This document shows, one piece after another, positions 19,750-28,536 of a stretch of DNA of 64,000 bases. Under the pieces are notes generated by a model. The model saw only the letters and a list, made by a program, of their open reading frames with translations, did not search any database and was not told the origin of the DNA. The DNA is from Peteryoungia wuzhouensis (lineage in GTDB: Bacteria > Pseudomonadota > Alphaproteobacteria > Rhizobiales > Rhizobiaceae): assembly GCF_003205195.1 (NCBI RefSeq), contig NZ_QJRY01000001.1:62001-126000 (forward strand), read 5' to 3'. The position numbers and the translations under genes are program-made. The first letter of the stretch is position 1; every line of letters begins with the position of its first letter.

Positions 19750-19959
19750 TCACCCACCCACCCCCTTCGTCGCCGACAGCCGCCCATAAAGCGCCAGCAA
19801 CCCACCGAGCGTGCCCGCCAGCGTCGTCAATGCATCCGCCACTTCAGCCTCCTCGGCACTCCCAAGATCGAAGCCGGCATGCCGCAACAGCGGCGCGCCG
19901 ATCGCAATCAGCGCGCCCCAGACGGTCTTCGACTGGTACCAGGGTTTCATGTCCAGCAT
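19750..19959 (-). CDS. Putative holin at the end of the GTA-like cluster
   Basis: This 69-residue protein starts at MLDMKPWYQSK, chosen because AGAAGGAG lies seven bases upstream. Two short hydrophobic segments (VWGALIAIGAPLL and LTTLAGTLGGLLALYG) flank an acidic loop, with YGRLSATK near the C-terminus. The pattern SKTVWGAL...YGR resembles small holins of alphaproteobacterial phages. It follows the megatron gene by 24 bp on the same strand. If real, it would help release particles; the Rhodobacter GTA keeps its lysis genes elsewhere. Confidence 0.55.
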   Translation of the reverse strand: MLDMKPWYQSKTVWGALIAIGAPLLRHAGFDLGSAEEAEVADALTTLAGTLGGLLALYGRLSATKGVGG

Positions 19960-19983
19960 GGCTCTCTCCTTCTGTTTCACAGT

Positions 19984-22900
19984 TTATCGAATGGAAACAA
20001 TGGCCTCGGCCGGCAAACCGGCCGCCAGCCGCCCGAGTTGGCGAATGCGAACCTTCAGGCTTTCTTGCGCCGCCCCGAAATCGGCCATCTCGTCACCCGC
20101 CGCATAGGTGCAGACCGGCGCCGTCCCCTCGATCGTCCGGCGCACCACCACCCCATCGAGGATCTCGACCCGGTAGCGCTCCGTCTCCTCATCGAGCGGA
20201 ATATCACCCTCGCTCCAGCCGTCGGCATCGACACGCCCACGCCGGATCCAGGAGAGCATCACATCCCCGGCACCTGACCTCTCCGCCTCCAGGTGCACCG
20301 GAGACAGCGGCGTTTCCGCGCGCGAGCCACCGGCGAATACATGCGGACCGGACAGCTCGGTCACCAGCCCCATCGGCTCAAGGATCCAGTTATGCTCCGC
20401 CCCGCGCTCGGCCGTATGAAGCCCCAAGGCCTTCACCGCCTGATCGAGCAACACGACATCCGCCCCGGCTTCGGCCCCTGCCGCTGTCGCATCCTCGGTG
20501 CCGGACAGCCCGCGCAACAACCCCGTCAACCGGAAGCGACCCGCCGCAATCTCCTCGGCATCGGTAAAGCCCAGCACCTCCCAGGTTCCCGAAACCGAGC
20601 GCACCGCAAGCCTGTTCGTGCCGGAAAACACCGCCGTCCGGCTCGCTGACGACAGAGCCCCCGACAGCAGATCCACCACCAGATGAGTGGCCCGGTCAAA
20701 CCGCCCGGAGACACCCGCCGCCAACGGCTCGACCAAGGTGCCCAGCGTCGCCGGCCGATCGAGCGTCAGGCGCAACCGATAGCCCTCGACCTCCGGCGAA
20801 CTCGACACCGCCAGCCGCAGCCACGGCTTGCCATAGGCCGCCACGGCCGCATCCCCGGTCATCACCGTGCTGTCGATCCGGGGCAAATCGAGAAACACCA
20901 CCGTCGGATCGAAACCCGCAGCCCCCGGATTGTCCCCCGCCCGCCCCGGCTCCACCGCCGCCACTTCGGAAGACACCTTTCCGGCAAAGGCCCTGAGCGT
21001 CAGCCGCCGCTCGAACCCCTCGTCGATCTCGCTCACGAGAAAGCGTCCCGCCGGCCCTTCCGAGAGCCGCAGCACGTCGCCCGGCTGCACGGCGATCTCC
21101 TCAGGCCCCAGCGCCAGCTGCAGCGTGCGCCGCGCCAGCCGGTTGTCGCGCAACCAGCCTTCCGCCGCGAGAAGCGCCGTCTCCTCGGGGATAACAGCCG
21201 GCAAATCACGCGCCAGCTGCCGCTCGGTCGCCGCCTCCACCTTGCGCGAGCGCACGCTGGCTTCCGCATAGTCAGCCGCCGGATCGTAGAAAGTCACCAG
21301 AGCTTCCGAGGCATAATCGCTGTCATGCCCGCGCGTCTCGCTCCACAGCGGCTGGTCCGACATATCGGCGAGCACTGCAATCTCGCGCGCCGGCAGGCTG
21401 GCATTGCCCCGTGTGCGAAAGCGCAAGGTTTCGCCATCCTCCACCACATCGATCTGGAACAGCTCCACCAGCGGCTCGATCAGATCGCGCGCCGAGGTCA
21501 AATCCCCCTTCACATAACCGCCGAGATCGCCCGCCACCTGCGACACGTCGAAATCGGCAAACCCATGATCGGTGAGCACAGCCGCGATCACATCGGCCAG
21601 CGTCACTGTCCCCAGCCGCCCGTTCAGCCAATGCCCCGTGCGCCAGTTACGCCCATCGGCCCAAAGCCCCGTCTCCTGCGGAAAGGCCGGATAGGGCCGC
21701 GCATCCCAGCTCCAGACGAAGATTTTCGAGGCATCAACCAGCCCCGCCGGCCGCTCGCTCTCCGCCCAATGGGACAGATGCGCCTCGAGAAACCGCCGCT
21801 GCTGGCTGTCGGCCCTGGCGCCATTGGAAAAATGCGGCCGTCCACTCTCGGTCGATTTCGCATCGACAAAGACATTCGGCTGGTTTGCGCCGCGATCGAC
21901 CGCCCCGCAACCAAGCTCGGTAAACCAGAAAGGTTTCATGGCAGGCGTCCAGGCGGTCGGCACGACCTGCTCCACCCCGCCGATCCGGTTGTAATGCCGG
22001 TTGCCCCACCAGCTTTCGAGATCCTTGACCCTGTAGACCCACGGTTTTTCGTAGGCCCCATCGGTGATCGGGGTGCGGACCCTCGCCTGCCGGTCGGCCC
22101 CGCTGGCATAATACCAGTCAAATCCCTCGCCCGCCGTCAGCATCCGGGCAAAACCGGTGGCATCATCTACCCCGGAAAATCCATCCGGGCTCACCGCCTC
22201 CAGATCCTCGTCGCGCCAGTCGGCGAGCGGCATGTAGTTGTCGATCCCGACACCCGAAATGTCCGCACTCGCCCAGAGCGGATCGAGATGAAAGAACAGA
22301 TCACCGGAACCATCGGCCGGCTGATGGCCGAAATATTCGCTCCAGTCCGCCCCATAGGAGATCGCCGTCGACGCCCCCAGCATGCCGCGCACCTCGGCCG
22401 CCAGCGCCACCAGCGCCTCGACAAAGGGAAAGGCGTTTGCCCCATCCCGCAGTGTCGTCAGCCCCTTCAGCTCGGAGCCGAGCAGAAAACCATCCACCCC
22501 GCCCGCCTCCTGAACCAGGTCCGCATAATGCCGGATGAACCGCCGGTAACCGTCCGCGCGGGTGACAAATGTCGAAACCTGCGCCCGCGCCGCCGCCGTC
22601 TTGTCGGCACTCAGAGGAAAAGCGGTAATTCGCCCGCGCCAGGGATAGGCCGCCTGCTCCGCCCCGCCATAGGGATCGGGCCGCCCATTGCCGGATGCAA
22701 TGTCCATCAGCAGAAAGGGATAAAGCGTCACCTTCAGCCCGCGCGCCTTCAAATCGCGGATCGCCTCGATCACACTCTGATCATCCGGCGACCCGCCATA
22801 GGCCGGCCCGCCGTCATGCCGGCTCACCAGATGCGCCGCGCTGCGACCAAGCCCCGCCACGCGCCAGGCGCGGCTCTCCTGCCGCCGCGACGCCACCTCG

Positions 22901-23763
22901 ACCCCCGGCAACACCCGGCATTCGCCGGCCCGCAGATCCGTGCCGAACCAGGCCACCACCAGCGCCACCTCTTCAAGATTGGGGCAGAGCGCCTGCAGCT
23001 CATCCATCGAGGCCTGCCAGTCGGTCGCGGCGATGAGCGTGTTGCGGTTCAGCCAGCGCTTTTCGCCTGATTTCGGCGCATCCGACACCCGCGTCACCGC
23101 ATAGCCATGCTCGGTCGCCCCCGGAATGAGCGCCACCGCCCGGATCTGTTCTTCCAGCTGCCCGACCGGCCGGATCACCTCGAACTGCAAGAGCGGAATG
23201 CGGTTGCCGAAATCGTCAAGCGGCAGGCGCTCGAGGACGACATAGGCCAGCCCCCGATAGGCCGGCACCTTGTCCGCCCCTTGCTTGGCCGCAATCAGCG
23301 GATCGACCGGTTGGCTCCGCGTGCCGCGATAGACCCGCATCTCGATCTCGGTCAGGTCGAGTTCCCGCCCATCGGCCCAGACGCGCCGCACACCCGCAAT
23401 CGGACCTTCGCAGAGCCCGAGCGCCAGATTGGCATAATACTGATAGGTCGTCGTCCGCGTCCCGCCGCTCGATTTGCCGCCGCTGCGCTCCGTCACCGCC
23501 TCTTCCTCGAAGCGCGTCGCCCAGATCAGCGTGCCGCCCAGCCGCGCCGTGCCATACAGTCTCGGGATCGCCGTGCCCTCGCTGGCACCCGCCAGCCGTG
23601 CCGAAGACAGCCGCGCTCCGGTTAGCGAGGTCGTGCTCGACAAGAGACTGCGGTCGATCATGCTGCCAACCGCGGCGCCTGCCGCTCTGCCCAAGATGGC
23701 GCCAACAGGCCCGAACACCGAGCCGAGCGCAGCCCCCGCCGCCTGCAACAGGATCGTCGCCAT
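19984..23763 (-). CDS. GTA baseplate megatron protein (g15-like, TIM-barrel domain)
   Basis: Starting at MATILLQAAGAALG gives 1,259 residues, close to the roughly 1,300 of Rhodobacter GTA g15. The ATG shares its A with the peptidase stop (TGATG), which fixes the start. A Gly/Ala-rich hydrophobic N-terminus precedes a glycoside-hydrolase-like TIM-barrel region (around residues 200-600, for example DNYMPLADWRDEDLEA and WFTELGCGAVDRGANQ). Tail-hub and fibronectin-like regions follow. In the Rhodobacter GTA the homologue sits at the tail tip and helps particles penetrate the recipient envelope. Confidence 0.92.
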   Translation of the reverse strand: MATILLQAAGAALGSVFGPVGAILGRAAGAAVGSMIDRSLLSSTTSLTGARLSSARLAGASEGTAIPRLYGTARLGGTLIWATRFEEEAVTERSGGKSSGGTRTTTYQYYANLALGLCEGPIAGVRRVWADGRELDLTEIEMRVYRGTRSQPVDPLIAAKQGADKVPAYRGLAYVVLERLPLDDFGNRIPLLQFEVIRPVGQLEEQIRAVALIPGATEHGYAVTRVSDAPKSGEKRWLNRNTLIAATDWQASMDELQALCPNLEEVALVVAWFGTDLRAGECRVLPGVEVASRRQESRAWRVAGLGRSAAHLVSRHDGGPAYGGSPDDQSVIEAIRDLKARGLKVTLYPFLLMDIASGNGRPDPYGGAEQAAYPWRGRITAFPLSADKTAAARAQVSTFVTRADGYRRFIRHYADLVQEAGGVDGFLLGSELKGLTTLRDGANAFPFVEALVALAAEVRGMLGASTAISYGADWSEYFGHQPADGSGDLFFHLDPLWASADISGVGIDNYMPLADWRDEDLEAVSPDGFSGVDDATGFARMLTAGEGFDWYYASGADRQARVRTPITDGAYEKPWVYRVKDLESWWGNRHYNRIGGVEQVVPTAWTPAMKPFWFTELGCGAVDRGANQPNVFVDAKSTESGRPHFSNGARADSQQRRFLEAHLSHWAESERPAGLVDASKIFVWSWDARPYPAFPQETGLWADGRNWRTGHWLNGRLGTVTLADVIAAVLTDHGFADFDVSQVAGDLGGYVKGDLTSARDLIEPLVELFQIDVVEDGETLRFRTRGNASLPAREIAVLADMSDQPLWSETRGHDSDYASEALVTFYDPAADYAEASVRSRKVEAATERQLARDLPAVIPEETALLAAEGWLRDNRLARRTLQLALGPEEIAVQPGDVLRLSEGPAGRFLVSEIDEGFERRLTLRAFAGKVSSEVAAVEPGRAGDNPGAAGFDPTVVFLDLPRIDSTVMTGDAAVAAYGKPWLRLAVSSSPEVEGYRLRLTLDRPATLGTLVEPLAAGVSGRFDRATHLVVDLLSGALSSASRTAVFSGTNRLAVRSVSGTWEVLGFTDAEEIAAGRFRLTGLLRGLSGTEDATAAGAEAGADVVLLDQAVKALGLHTAERGAEHNWILEPMGLVTELSGPHVFAGGSRAETPLSPVHLEAERSGAGDVMLSWIRRGRVDADGWSEGDIPLDEETERYRVEILDGVVVRRTIEGTAPVCTYAAGDEMADFGAAQESLKVRIRQLGRLAAGLPAEAIVSIR

Positions 23764-24353
23764 CAAAAATCCCTTTCCGGAAACCGATAAATCCCGGCAA
23801 TCTTGCGCTTCCATCCCGGCACCAAAGCCGAGCGGGTGACCGCCGATTGCTCATAGGCGTGGATGAAGGCATCGGGGGCGGAGCAAAGCTCGTCAGCCGC
23901 CCTCGTCCAGATTCCGTCCGGCCCGGCGTCGCGTGCCATGGCAAGGCCGAGTTGCCCAGCGCCGGCATGGTCACCGACCAGGTCGGCATCGCCGCTCGCG
24001 GCGTCGGCTTTCACGTCCGTCTCCGTCATCCGCGCCAAAATCCCTGCATGTTTGGCGGCCATTCCCGGCCGAAAGCGAAACAGCACGAGATCGCCAGGCC
24101 GGCTCTCCTCAAAAGACGCAACGGTCGAAAAATGCCGCCCCGCCGCTTGAAGCAAGCGCTCCTCGCCCGAGCGCTCCGCCCAGTCAGGCGCATAGGCCGG
24201 CACGACCTCCGGCTCCCCGCCATACAGCTCCCGCCAGATCCCGCGCACGAGGCCGAGGCAATCGCACCCCACCCCTCTCGTCGCCCCCTGATGCCGATAG
24301 GGCGTGCCGATCCAGCGCTCGGCAATGCCGAGCACACGCGCATTGACGGACAT
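23763..24353 (-). CDS. GTA NlpC/P60 cell-wall peptidase (g14-like)
   Basis: This 196-residue protein begins at MSVNARVLGIAERWIGTPY. The catalytic Cys is in GVGCDCLGLVRG (residue 32), the His in AKHAGIL (102), and a second His in FIHAYE (165). GTA g14 proteins act at the tail tip to cut recipient peptidoglycan. Residues 107-158 or so (from ARMTETDVKADAASG to RAADELCS) look like an insertion relative to the compact, roughly 150-residue g14 proteins I know. The gene runs directly into megatron. Confidence 0.9.
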   Translation of the reverse strand: MSVNARVLGIAERWIGTPYRHQGATRGVGCDCLGLVRGIWRELYGGEPEVVPAYAPDWAERSGEERLLQAAGRHFSTVASFEESRPGDLVLFRFRPGMAAKHAGILARMTETDVKADAASGDADLVGDHAGAGQLGLAMARDAGPDGIWTRAADELCSAPDAFIHAYEQSAVTRSALVPGWKRKIAGIYRFPERDF

Positions 24354-24754
24354 GGGAGGCTCCGGAGGAGGTGATGTTGAGGGATTTGTGGTGGGGATCG
24401 GCGATGCTCGCGGAACACGACAGATCGGACGCCGCGCCGCAGCCCACTCTCCCCACCCGTGGGGGAGATGTCGGCGCAGCCGACAGAGGGGGGCCCGCGA
24501 GCACAGACGTTTCCCCCTCATCCTGAGGTGCCCGACTGCGTCGGGCCTCGAAGGACGAGGCCACCGCGCGCCTGAGGATGCTTCGAGGCCCGCGCTCATG
24601 CGCGGGCACCTCAGCATGAGGGCATCGAAGGGCGGGCACCGTCTCCCCGCAGGCGGGGAGACGGAAGAGCCGCCGCCAGCCCCGCACCCCCTTTCTCCCC
24701 GTTTGCGGGGAGAAGGTCCCGGCAGGGGGATGAGGGGCAACCTAGGCAACCCCC
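24354..24754. repeat. Gap filled by composite palindromic repeats (families A and B)
   Basis: No gene is supported in these 401 bp. From about 24445 the sequence is a mosaic: CCCACCCGTGGGGGAGATG, a family B unit (24515-24625, CCTCATCCTGAGGTGCCCG...), then family A units with GTCTCCCCGCAGGCGGGGAG and TTTCTCCCCGTTTGCGGGGA. It separates the polysaccharide-lyase-like gene from the peptidase gene. Confidence 0.8.
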
Positions 24755-25369
24755 TCACCCCCGGCTGACCTGGCGATAACTCACCTGCTGATCCGGCCCG
24801 ACCAAGCCCTTGGCCATGTTCCGATAAATCCCGTATTTGAAATAGACCGACCTCGCCGTCGCCGGCACCAGTGCCAGCCCTGATGCCTTGACCACCGTCT
24901 TGCCGTTGACCCTGGCCGTCACCGCCCCCGCCCGCGCATGCCAGACGAAGGTATAGCTGAAGCTGTTCCACACCCCCTTGGTCACCGTGACCGGATATTC
25001 CAAGAAGCTGTCGGTGTCGTGATTGTTGAGGCAGATGGTGAATTCGCCATTCTCATAGCGGTTGTAGACGCTGTCGTAAGCGCCATTGTGCCACTGCCCG
25101 AGCGTCTGCTTCGGGCTGAACTCCGGATAGCTGGACGGAATCTTCAGCTGAAACGCATAGGTCTGCGTCGAGCCGACCCTATCCTCCGTCGTCACCCGCG
25201 CCTCGCAGCGCTCGCGATAGTTCAGGGCATCGCTGCCGCCAGCGCCGTTCCAATAATCCCCGGCCTTCACCAGAAACGTCTCGACGCCGTCGACCCTGAT
25301 ATAGCGGCTCTCGTCGACCGCCTGCACATAATAAGAATATCCGTTTCCGTCAGGGCAAATGATCTTCAT
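24755..25369 (-). CDS. Polysaccharide-lyase-like (heparin lyase I fold) protein inserted in the GTA cluster
   Basis: This 204-residue protein has no signal peptide. The stretch FQLKIPSSYPEFSPKQTLGQ followed by WHNGAYDS, then GVWNSFSYTFVWHARAGAV, VTARVNGKTVVKASG and VYFKYGIYRNMA is the pattern of jelly-roll polysaccharide lyases (family including heparin lyase I and related glucuronan/alginate lyases). It lies between GTA genes g13 and g14, on the same strand, with repeats on both sides. The Rhodobacter GTA has nothing there. It could be a tail-associated capsule or exopolysaccharide depolymerase, like phage tail depolymerases. That is inference; substrate unknown. Confidence 0.7.
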   Translation of the reverse strand: MKIICPDGNGYSYYVQAVDESRYIRVDGVETFLVKAGDYWNGAGGSDALNYRERCEARVTTEDRVGSTQTYAFQLKIPSSYPEFSPKQTLGQWHNGAYDSVYNRYENGEFTICLNNHDTDSFLEYPVTVTKGVWNSFSYTFVWHARAGAVTARVNGKTVVKASGLALVPATARSVYFKYGIYRNMAKGLVGPDQQVSYRQVSRG

Positions 25370-25430
25370 CGCAATACCTTTCAGTGTTGTCTGCGGGGGA
25401 TAGCGAAGGGATGGAGCGGCCAGTGTGTGT

Positions 25431-25547
25431 AATTGCCCCTCATCCGCCGCCTGAGTTCATCGAAGGGCGAATACAGCCGGCGGCGGCTCTTCCTTCTCCC
25501 CGTTTACGGGGAGAAGGTGCCCGAAGGGCGGATGAGGGGCTTCTTAC
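25431..25547. repeat. Palindromic repeat (family A)
   Basis: CTTCTCCCCGTTTACGGGGA, then AGGTGCCCGAAGGGCGGATG and AGGGGC, with a diverged inverted half to the left. It fills the gap between the lyase-like gene and g13. Confidence 0.8.
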
Positions 25548-25554
25548 CCCCCCC

Positions 25555-26451
25555 TCACTCATACAAAACCCCACCATCATGGGTGCTCGCACCGCTCACA
25601 TAGGAATAGGCAAAATCGCTGCCCGGCATATGGGGAAAACCCTGGAAATTCATCTGGTTGGAAAATCTTGTTCGACAGGTGGCAAAACTCTTGTCGCAAC
25701 CGACCGACAGCGTCACGGCATCGCCCACCTCCGGCATGGCCTCCAGCGGCAGCCAGAGCCGCACCTCGACAAGCCCGTCCACCGAAGCCCCGCTCTCCTC
25801 GATCGCCAGCCTGCGCCCGGCAAGCGCCCCGCCGTCGAAGCGCAAATGCCCGAGGCGAAAATGCCCCTCGCCCAGCCCCGCCAGTCCCGAAACCGTGAGC
25901 CGGTCGGCCGAGACCACCGCCGCCACCTGGCCACTCCGCCGCCGCCCACCGACGCCCATATCCACCCCGCATCTGACATCACCCAGATCCGCATCGCAGC
26001 GCCGGTTATAGATCCGCCCCTGCGGCTGCTGCAGCCGATGGGCGACGCTGCGCAGTTCGGCGGAAAAGCCGGCACCCGCCCTCACCACCTCGCCGATCTC
26101 CTGCACCGAAAGCAGCACATGCTGATCCTCGGCCGCCTGCCAGTTGACCAGAAACAGCTCGACGCGGGCGCCGTCATACCGCCCGGCGGCGAGATCGGCT
26201 TCCGTGATCGCATCGCTCGAAAACCCGCCCTTAATCTCCGCTCCCGGTGCGGCAAGCCCGCTTGCCCCACGCGCCTCACTGGCCGCAAAGCCGCTTGCCG
26301 GCTCAAACACCGTGCCGGCAAAGGTCAGCGCCTGGTCATGCTCGGTAAAGCCAAGCACTGTTCCATCCGCCCGCGTCACCCGCCAGGCCCGGCAGAGCGT
26401 CGTCTCCCCCGTCGCGATATGGGCGGCCAGCGCTTCCGGAATCGCCCTCAT
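25555..26451 (-). CDS. GTA baseplate hub protein (g13-like, DUF2163)
   Basis: This 298-residue protein begins MRAIPEALAAHIATGETTLC and shows the DUF2163 pattern: FTEHDQALTFAGTVFEP, then cysteine-rich YNRRCDADLGDVRCGV and GCDKSFATCRTRFSN. Cysteines in the C-terminal part of this family are thought to hold an iron-sulfur cluster in the Rhodobacter GTA hub. The product should join tail tube and baseplate. Its start overlaps the g12 stop by four bases. Intact and of normal length. Confidence 0.92.
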   Translation of the reverse strand: MRAIPEALAAHIATGETTLCRAWRVTRADGTVLGFTEHDQALTFAGTVFEPASGFAASEARGASGLAAPGAEIKGGFSSDAITEADLAAGRYDGARVELFLVNWQAAEDQHVLLSVQEIGEVVRAGAGFSAELRSVAHRLQQPQGRIYNRRCDADLGDVRCGVDMGVGGRRRSGQVAAVVSADRLTVSGLAGLGEGHFRLGHLRFDGGALAGRRLAIEESGASVDGLVEVRLWLPLEAMPEVGDAVTLSVGCDKSFATCRTRFSNQMNFQGFPHMPGSDFAYSYVSGASTHDGGVLYE

Positions 26452-27080
26452 GGCATCACCTCGATCAGCGGAATGGAGGGAATGCGCCCGGCCCTGAAAG
26501 CATCGAGATTGATCTCGATCCGGTCGGTGTCGAAGCGCACAGGCACGTCATACTCAAAACCCGCCCGGATCTCGGCCCCCTCAAGCGGGACATGGCCGGC
26601 GGCGAAGGTGACGATCCCCGTCACCGCATCCAGCACAAACCCGTCCTCGCGCTGCACGCCGTCCACCGCGATCCGCAGACTGCCCGCCACCGGCTTCACC
26701 ACCGGCCGCCGCTCCACCGCCGCCCCGTCGCCATAGGCCTTGACCAGCGGAAACCCCGCCGTCACCCCGTCGCCCGTCCCGATCCACTGGTCGAGCGCAG
26801 TCACCGGCTCGCCCGGCCGGACCGAGCAGAAATCCACCGGATCGCGAAAACGAAAGCCATGCAGCTGCCCGCCGCGCGCCTCGAAGAACTCCAGGACCGC
26901 ATAGAGATCGGCCACCGAGCGCAGCGCCGAGCCGACATCATACCGACGCCTGGAAAACCGCCAGCGCCGATTGCGCGCCTCGCGGCCGTTCGACAGCGAG
27001 ACAATATCCGTCTGCCGCCCCGGCCCACCGCTTGAGGTCAGCGACAGGCGCAGCGGAAAACGCTGTTCATGAAAGGCCAT
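26448..27080 (-). CDS. GTA distal tail protein (g12-like, DUF2460)
   Basis: The start at MAFHEQRFPLRLSL gives 210 residues; the upstream in-frame extension is repeat-derived. DUF2460 features are present: RRWRFSRRRYDVGSALRSV, LHGFRFRDPVDF, and the C-terminal PVRFDTDRIEINLDAF. In GTA and phage tails it forms the ring between tail tube and hub. The stop overlaps the g13 start (ATGA). Confidence 0.92.
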   Translation of the reverse strand: MAFHEQRFPLRLSLTSSGGPGRQTDIVSLSNGREARNRRWRFSRRRYDVGSALRSVADLYAVLEFFEARGGQLHGFRFRDPVDFCSVRPGEPVTALDQWIGTGDGVTAGFPLVKAYGDGAAVERRPVVKPVAGSLRIAVDGVQREDGFVLDAVTGIVTFAAGHVPLEGAEIRAGFEYDVPVRFDTDRIEINLDAFRAGRIPSIPLIEVMP

Positions 27081-27328
27081 GGATGCCTCCGTTGACGATG
27101 ATCTTGAACCTGTTCGACGCAAGGGATGCTTCGAGGCCCGCGCGATGAGAGGGCACCTCAGGATGAGGGCGGTCGGTGCCGCCCTACCTCGCCTCTTGCC
27201 CCTCATCCTGAGGTCCCGGGTTTCCCCTCATCCTGAGGTGCCGGGCCCAGCCCGGCCTCGAAGGACGAGGCCACCTCTCCCTACCCCCCCACTACCTACT
27301 GCCTACTGGCTACTCGCTCCCCGCACCC
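27081..27328. repeat. Palindromic repeats (family B) and a short heptamer run between g12 and g11
   Basis: Two family B units (27110-27275) with CCTCATCCTGAGG and CCTCGAAGGACGAGGCC are followed by a degenerate run of CTACTGC/CTACTGG heptamers at about 27290-27315. No gene is supported. Confidence 0.7.
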
Positions 27329-27937
27329 TCACATCCCCCGCCGCCCGCGCGTCACCGAACGCGCCAGCATCGCCGTGATCTGCCCCTCGCTCCGGGCAAA
27401 ACTCGCCGCATCCGTCGCCGTCACCTGAAAATGGATCACCGTACCCGCGCCCGCGCCGTCGCTGGCCACACCCAGTGCCCCATCGGCTCCGCGCTTCAGC
27501 GGCAAAATGGCCTCCGCCCCGGCCTCGCCCATCAAGCCCGTGCCGCCCGCCATTGAAAAATACGTCGGCTGCGCCACCACGCCGCCATCGGCAAAGGGCG
27601 TGACCCGCCCCGGCACCCCGCCCTTGGAATAGGCAGCCACACCCGTTCCAAGCGCCGATCCGAGCCCCGTTGTCAGACCGTCGAGCAACCCGCCTGCCGC
27701 CTGTCCCAGCAGATTTTCGAGCGGCTTCAAACCGGCCGAAAGCGCGATGTCGGAGAGCCGCAATCCCACCGTGCGCAGCACCTCCTCCAGCCCCTTGCCG
27801 CCGGTCACGGCGCCCGCCAACGCCGACGTCAGTGCCCGCCCGAACCGGGCCGAGCGGCTTTCGAGATCGTCGAGCACGGCCAAGGCCGCACTGCCATCGA
27901 GATCGACGGACAGCGCCAATGTGTCGTCATCGGTCAT
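27329..27937 (-). CDS. GTA tail tape measure protein (g11-like)
   Basis: Starting at MTDDDTLALSVDLDGSAALA gives 202 residues, short for a phage tape measure but normal for GTAs, whose tails are short. An amphipathic helical N-terminus leads to a Gly/Ala-rich hydrophobic core (LLGQAAGGLLDGLTTGLG). A C-terminal segment carries AGGTGLMGEAGAEAILPLKR, a hallmark of GTA and lambda-like tape measures. It should set tail length and be ejected on DNA delivery. The upstream in-frame region is repeat sequence. Confidence 0.9.
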   Translation of the reverse strand: MTDDDTLALSVDLDGSAALAVLDDLESRSARFGRALTSALAGAVTGGKGLEEVLRTVGLRLSDIALSAGLKPLENLLGQAAGGLLDGLTTGLGSALGTGVAAYSKGGVPGRVTPFADGGVVAQPTYFSMAGGTGLMGEAGAEAILPLKRGADGALGVASDGAGAGTVIHFQVTATDAASFARSEGQITAMLARSVTRGRRGM

Positions 27938-27959
27938 GGAGATTTCCTTTCTTTTCACG

Positions 27960-28200
27960 CGCAAACTGGTGGCCGCGCAGAACCGTCTGCCCGTCATCCT
28001 CAGGCGCCCGCCGCCGGCTCCCCTCATGATGAGGCACCCGCCAACGCCCCCTCATCCTGAGGCGCCCACCAACAACTCCCCTCATCCTGAGGTGCCCGAC
28101 CCCGTCGGGCCTCGAAGGACGAGGCCACCGATCACCGCACGCCCGGATCCTTCGAGGCCCTCGCTTACGCGAGGGCACCTCAGGATGAGGGGAAGACAAT
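27960..28200. repeat. Palindromic repeats (family B) upstream of yefM
   Basis: Short units CCTCATCCTGAGGCGCCC and a full inverted pair (28078-28195) fill the gap between the tape measure gene and the YefM-YoeB promoter. No gene is supported in 27938-28226. Confidence 0.75.
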
Positions 28201-28226
28201 CCAAGCCCTGGTTGACCGCACACCGA

Positions 28227-28263
28227 TTGACACCTCAAAGCAATCCGTACACATTTACGTACA
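28227..28263 (+). promoter_or_regulatory. Likely promoter and operator of yefM-yoeB
   Basis: TTGACA (28227-28232) is a good -35. Two CGTACA motifs (28246-28251 and 28258-28263, 12 bp apart) lie over the expected -10 and start region. YefM of E. coli recognises operator cores of TGTACA, so these are plausible autoregulatory half-sites. The -10 itself is poor (TACACA). Confidence 0.5.
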
Positions 28264-28283
28264 GTCCATCCAGGAGAGCCATC

Positions 28284-28535
28284 ATGGCCCATGTCCGCCT
28301 GACCGAGTTCCGCCAAAACATCGCGACCCATTTCGACGAGGTGATCGCGTCGCGCGCGCCGCTGCTCGTCACCCGCCAGGGATCGGAGGCCGTGGTCGTG
28401 ATGGCCGAGGGCGAATATGAGAGCCTGCAGGAAACGCTGCATCTTCTCTCAACGCCGGCGAATTCTGAACGGCTGCGTGAAAGCCTTGCCCAGCTTGATG
28501 GCGGAGAGTTGATCGACAGGGATCCGACCCTGTAA
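28284..28535 (+). CDS. yefM: YefM/Phd-family antitoxin
   Basis: This 83-residue protein with MAHVRLTEFRQNIATHFDEV, APLLVTRQG and VVVMAEGEYESLQETLHLL is a typical YefM with a Phd DNA-binding domain and an acidic C-terminal toxin-binding tail. The start follows CAGGAGAGCC. The toxin gene begins one base after its stop. The module is on the plus strand inside the minus-strand GTA cluster, between g11 and g10.1. Confidence 0.9.
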   Translation: MAHVRLTEFRQNIATHFDEVIASRAPLLVTRQGSEAVVVMAEGEYESLQETLHLLSTPANSERLRESLAQLDGGELIDRDPTL

Positions 28536-28536
28536 C

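Noticed and set aside
20683..23070. A 795-codon plus-strand frame opposite the megatron gene
   Set aside because: It is composed of Arg/Pro/His-rich shadow sequence, with no domain or ribosome site, and lies wholly antisense to a recognised gene.
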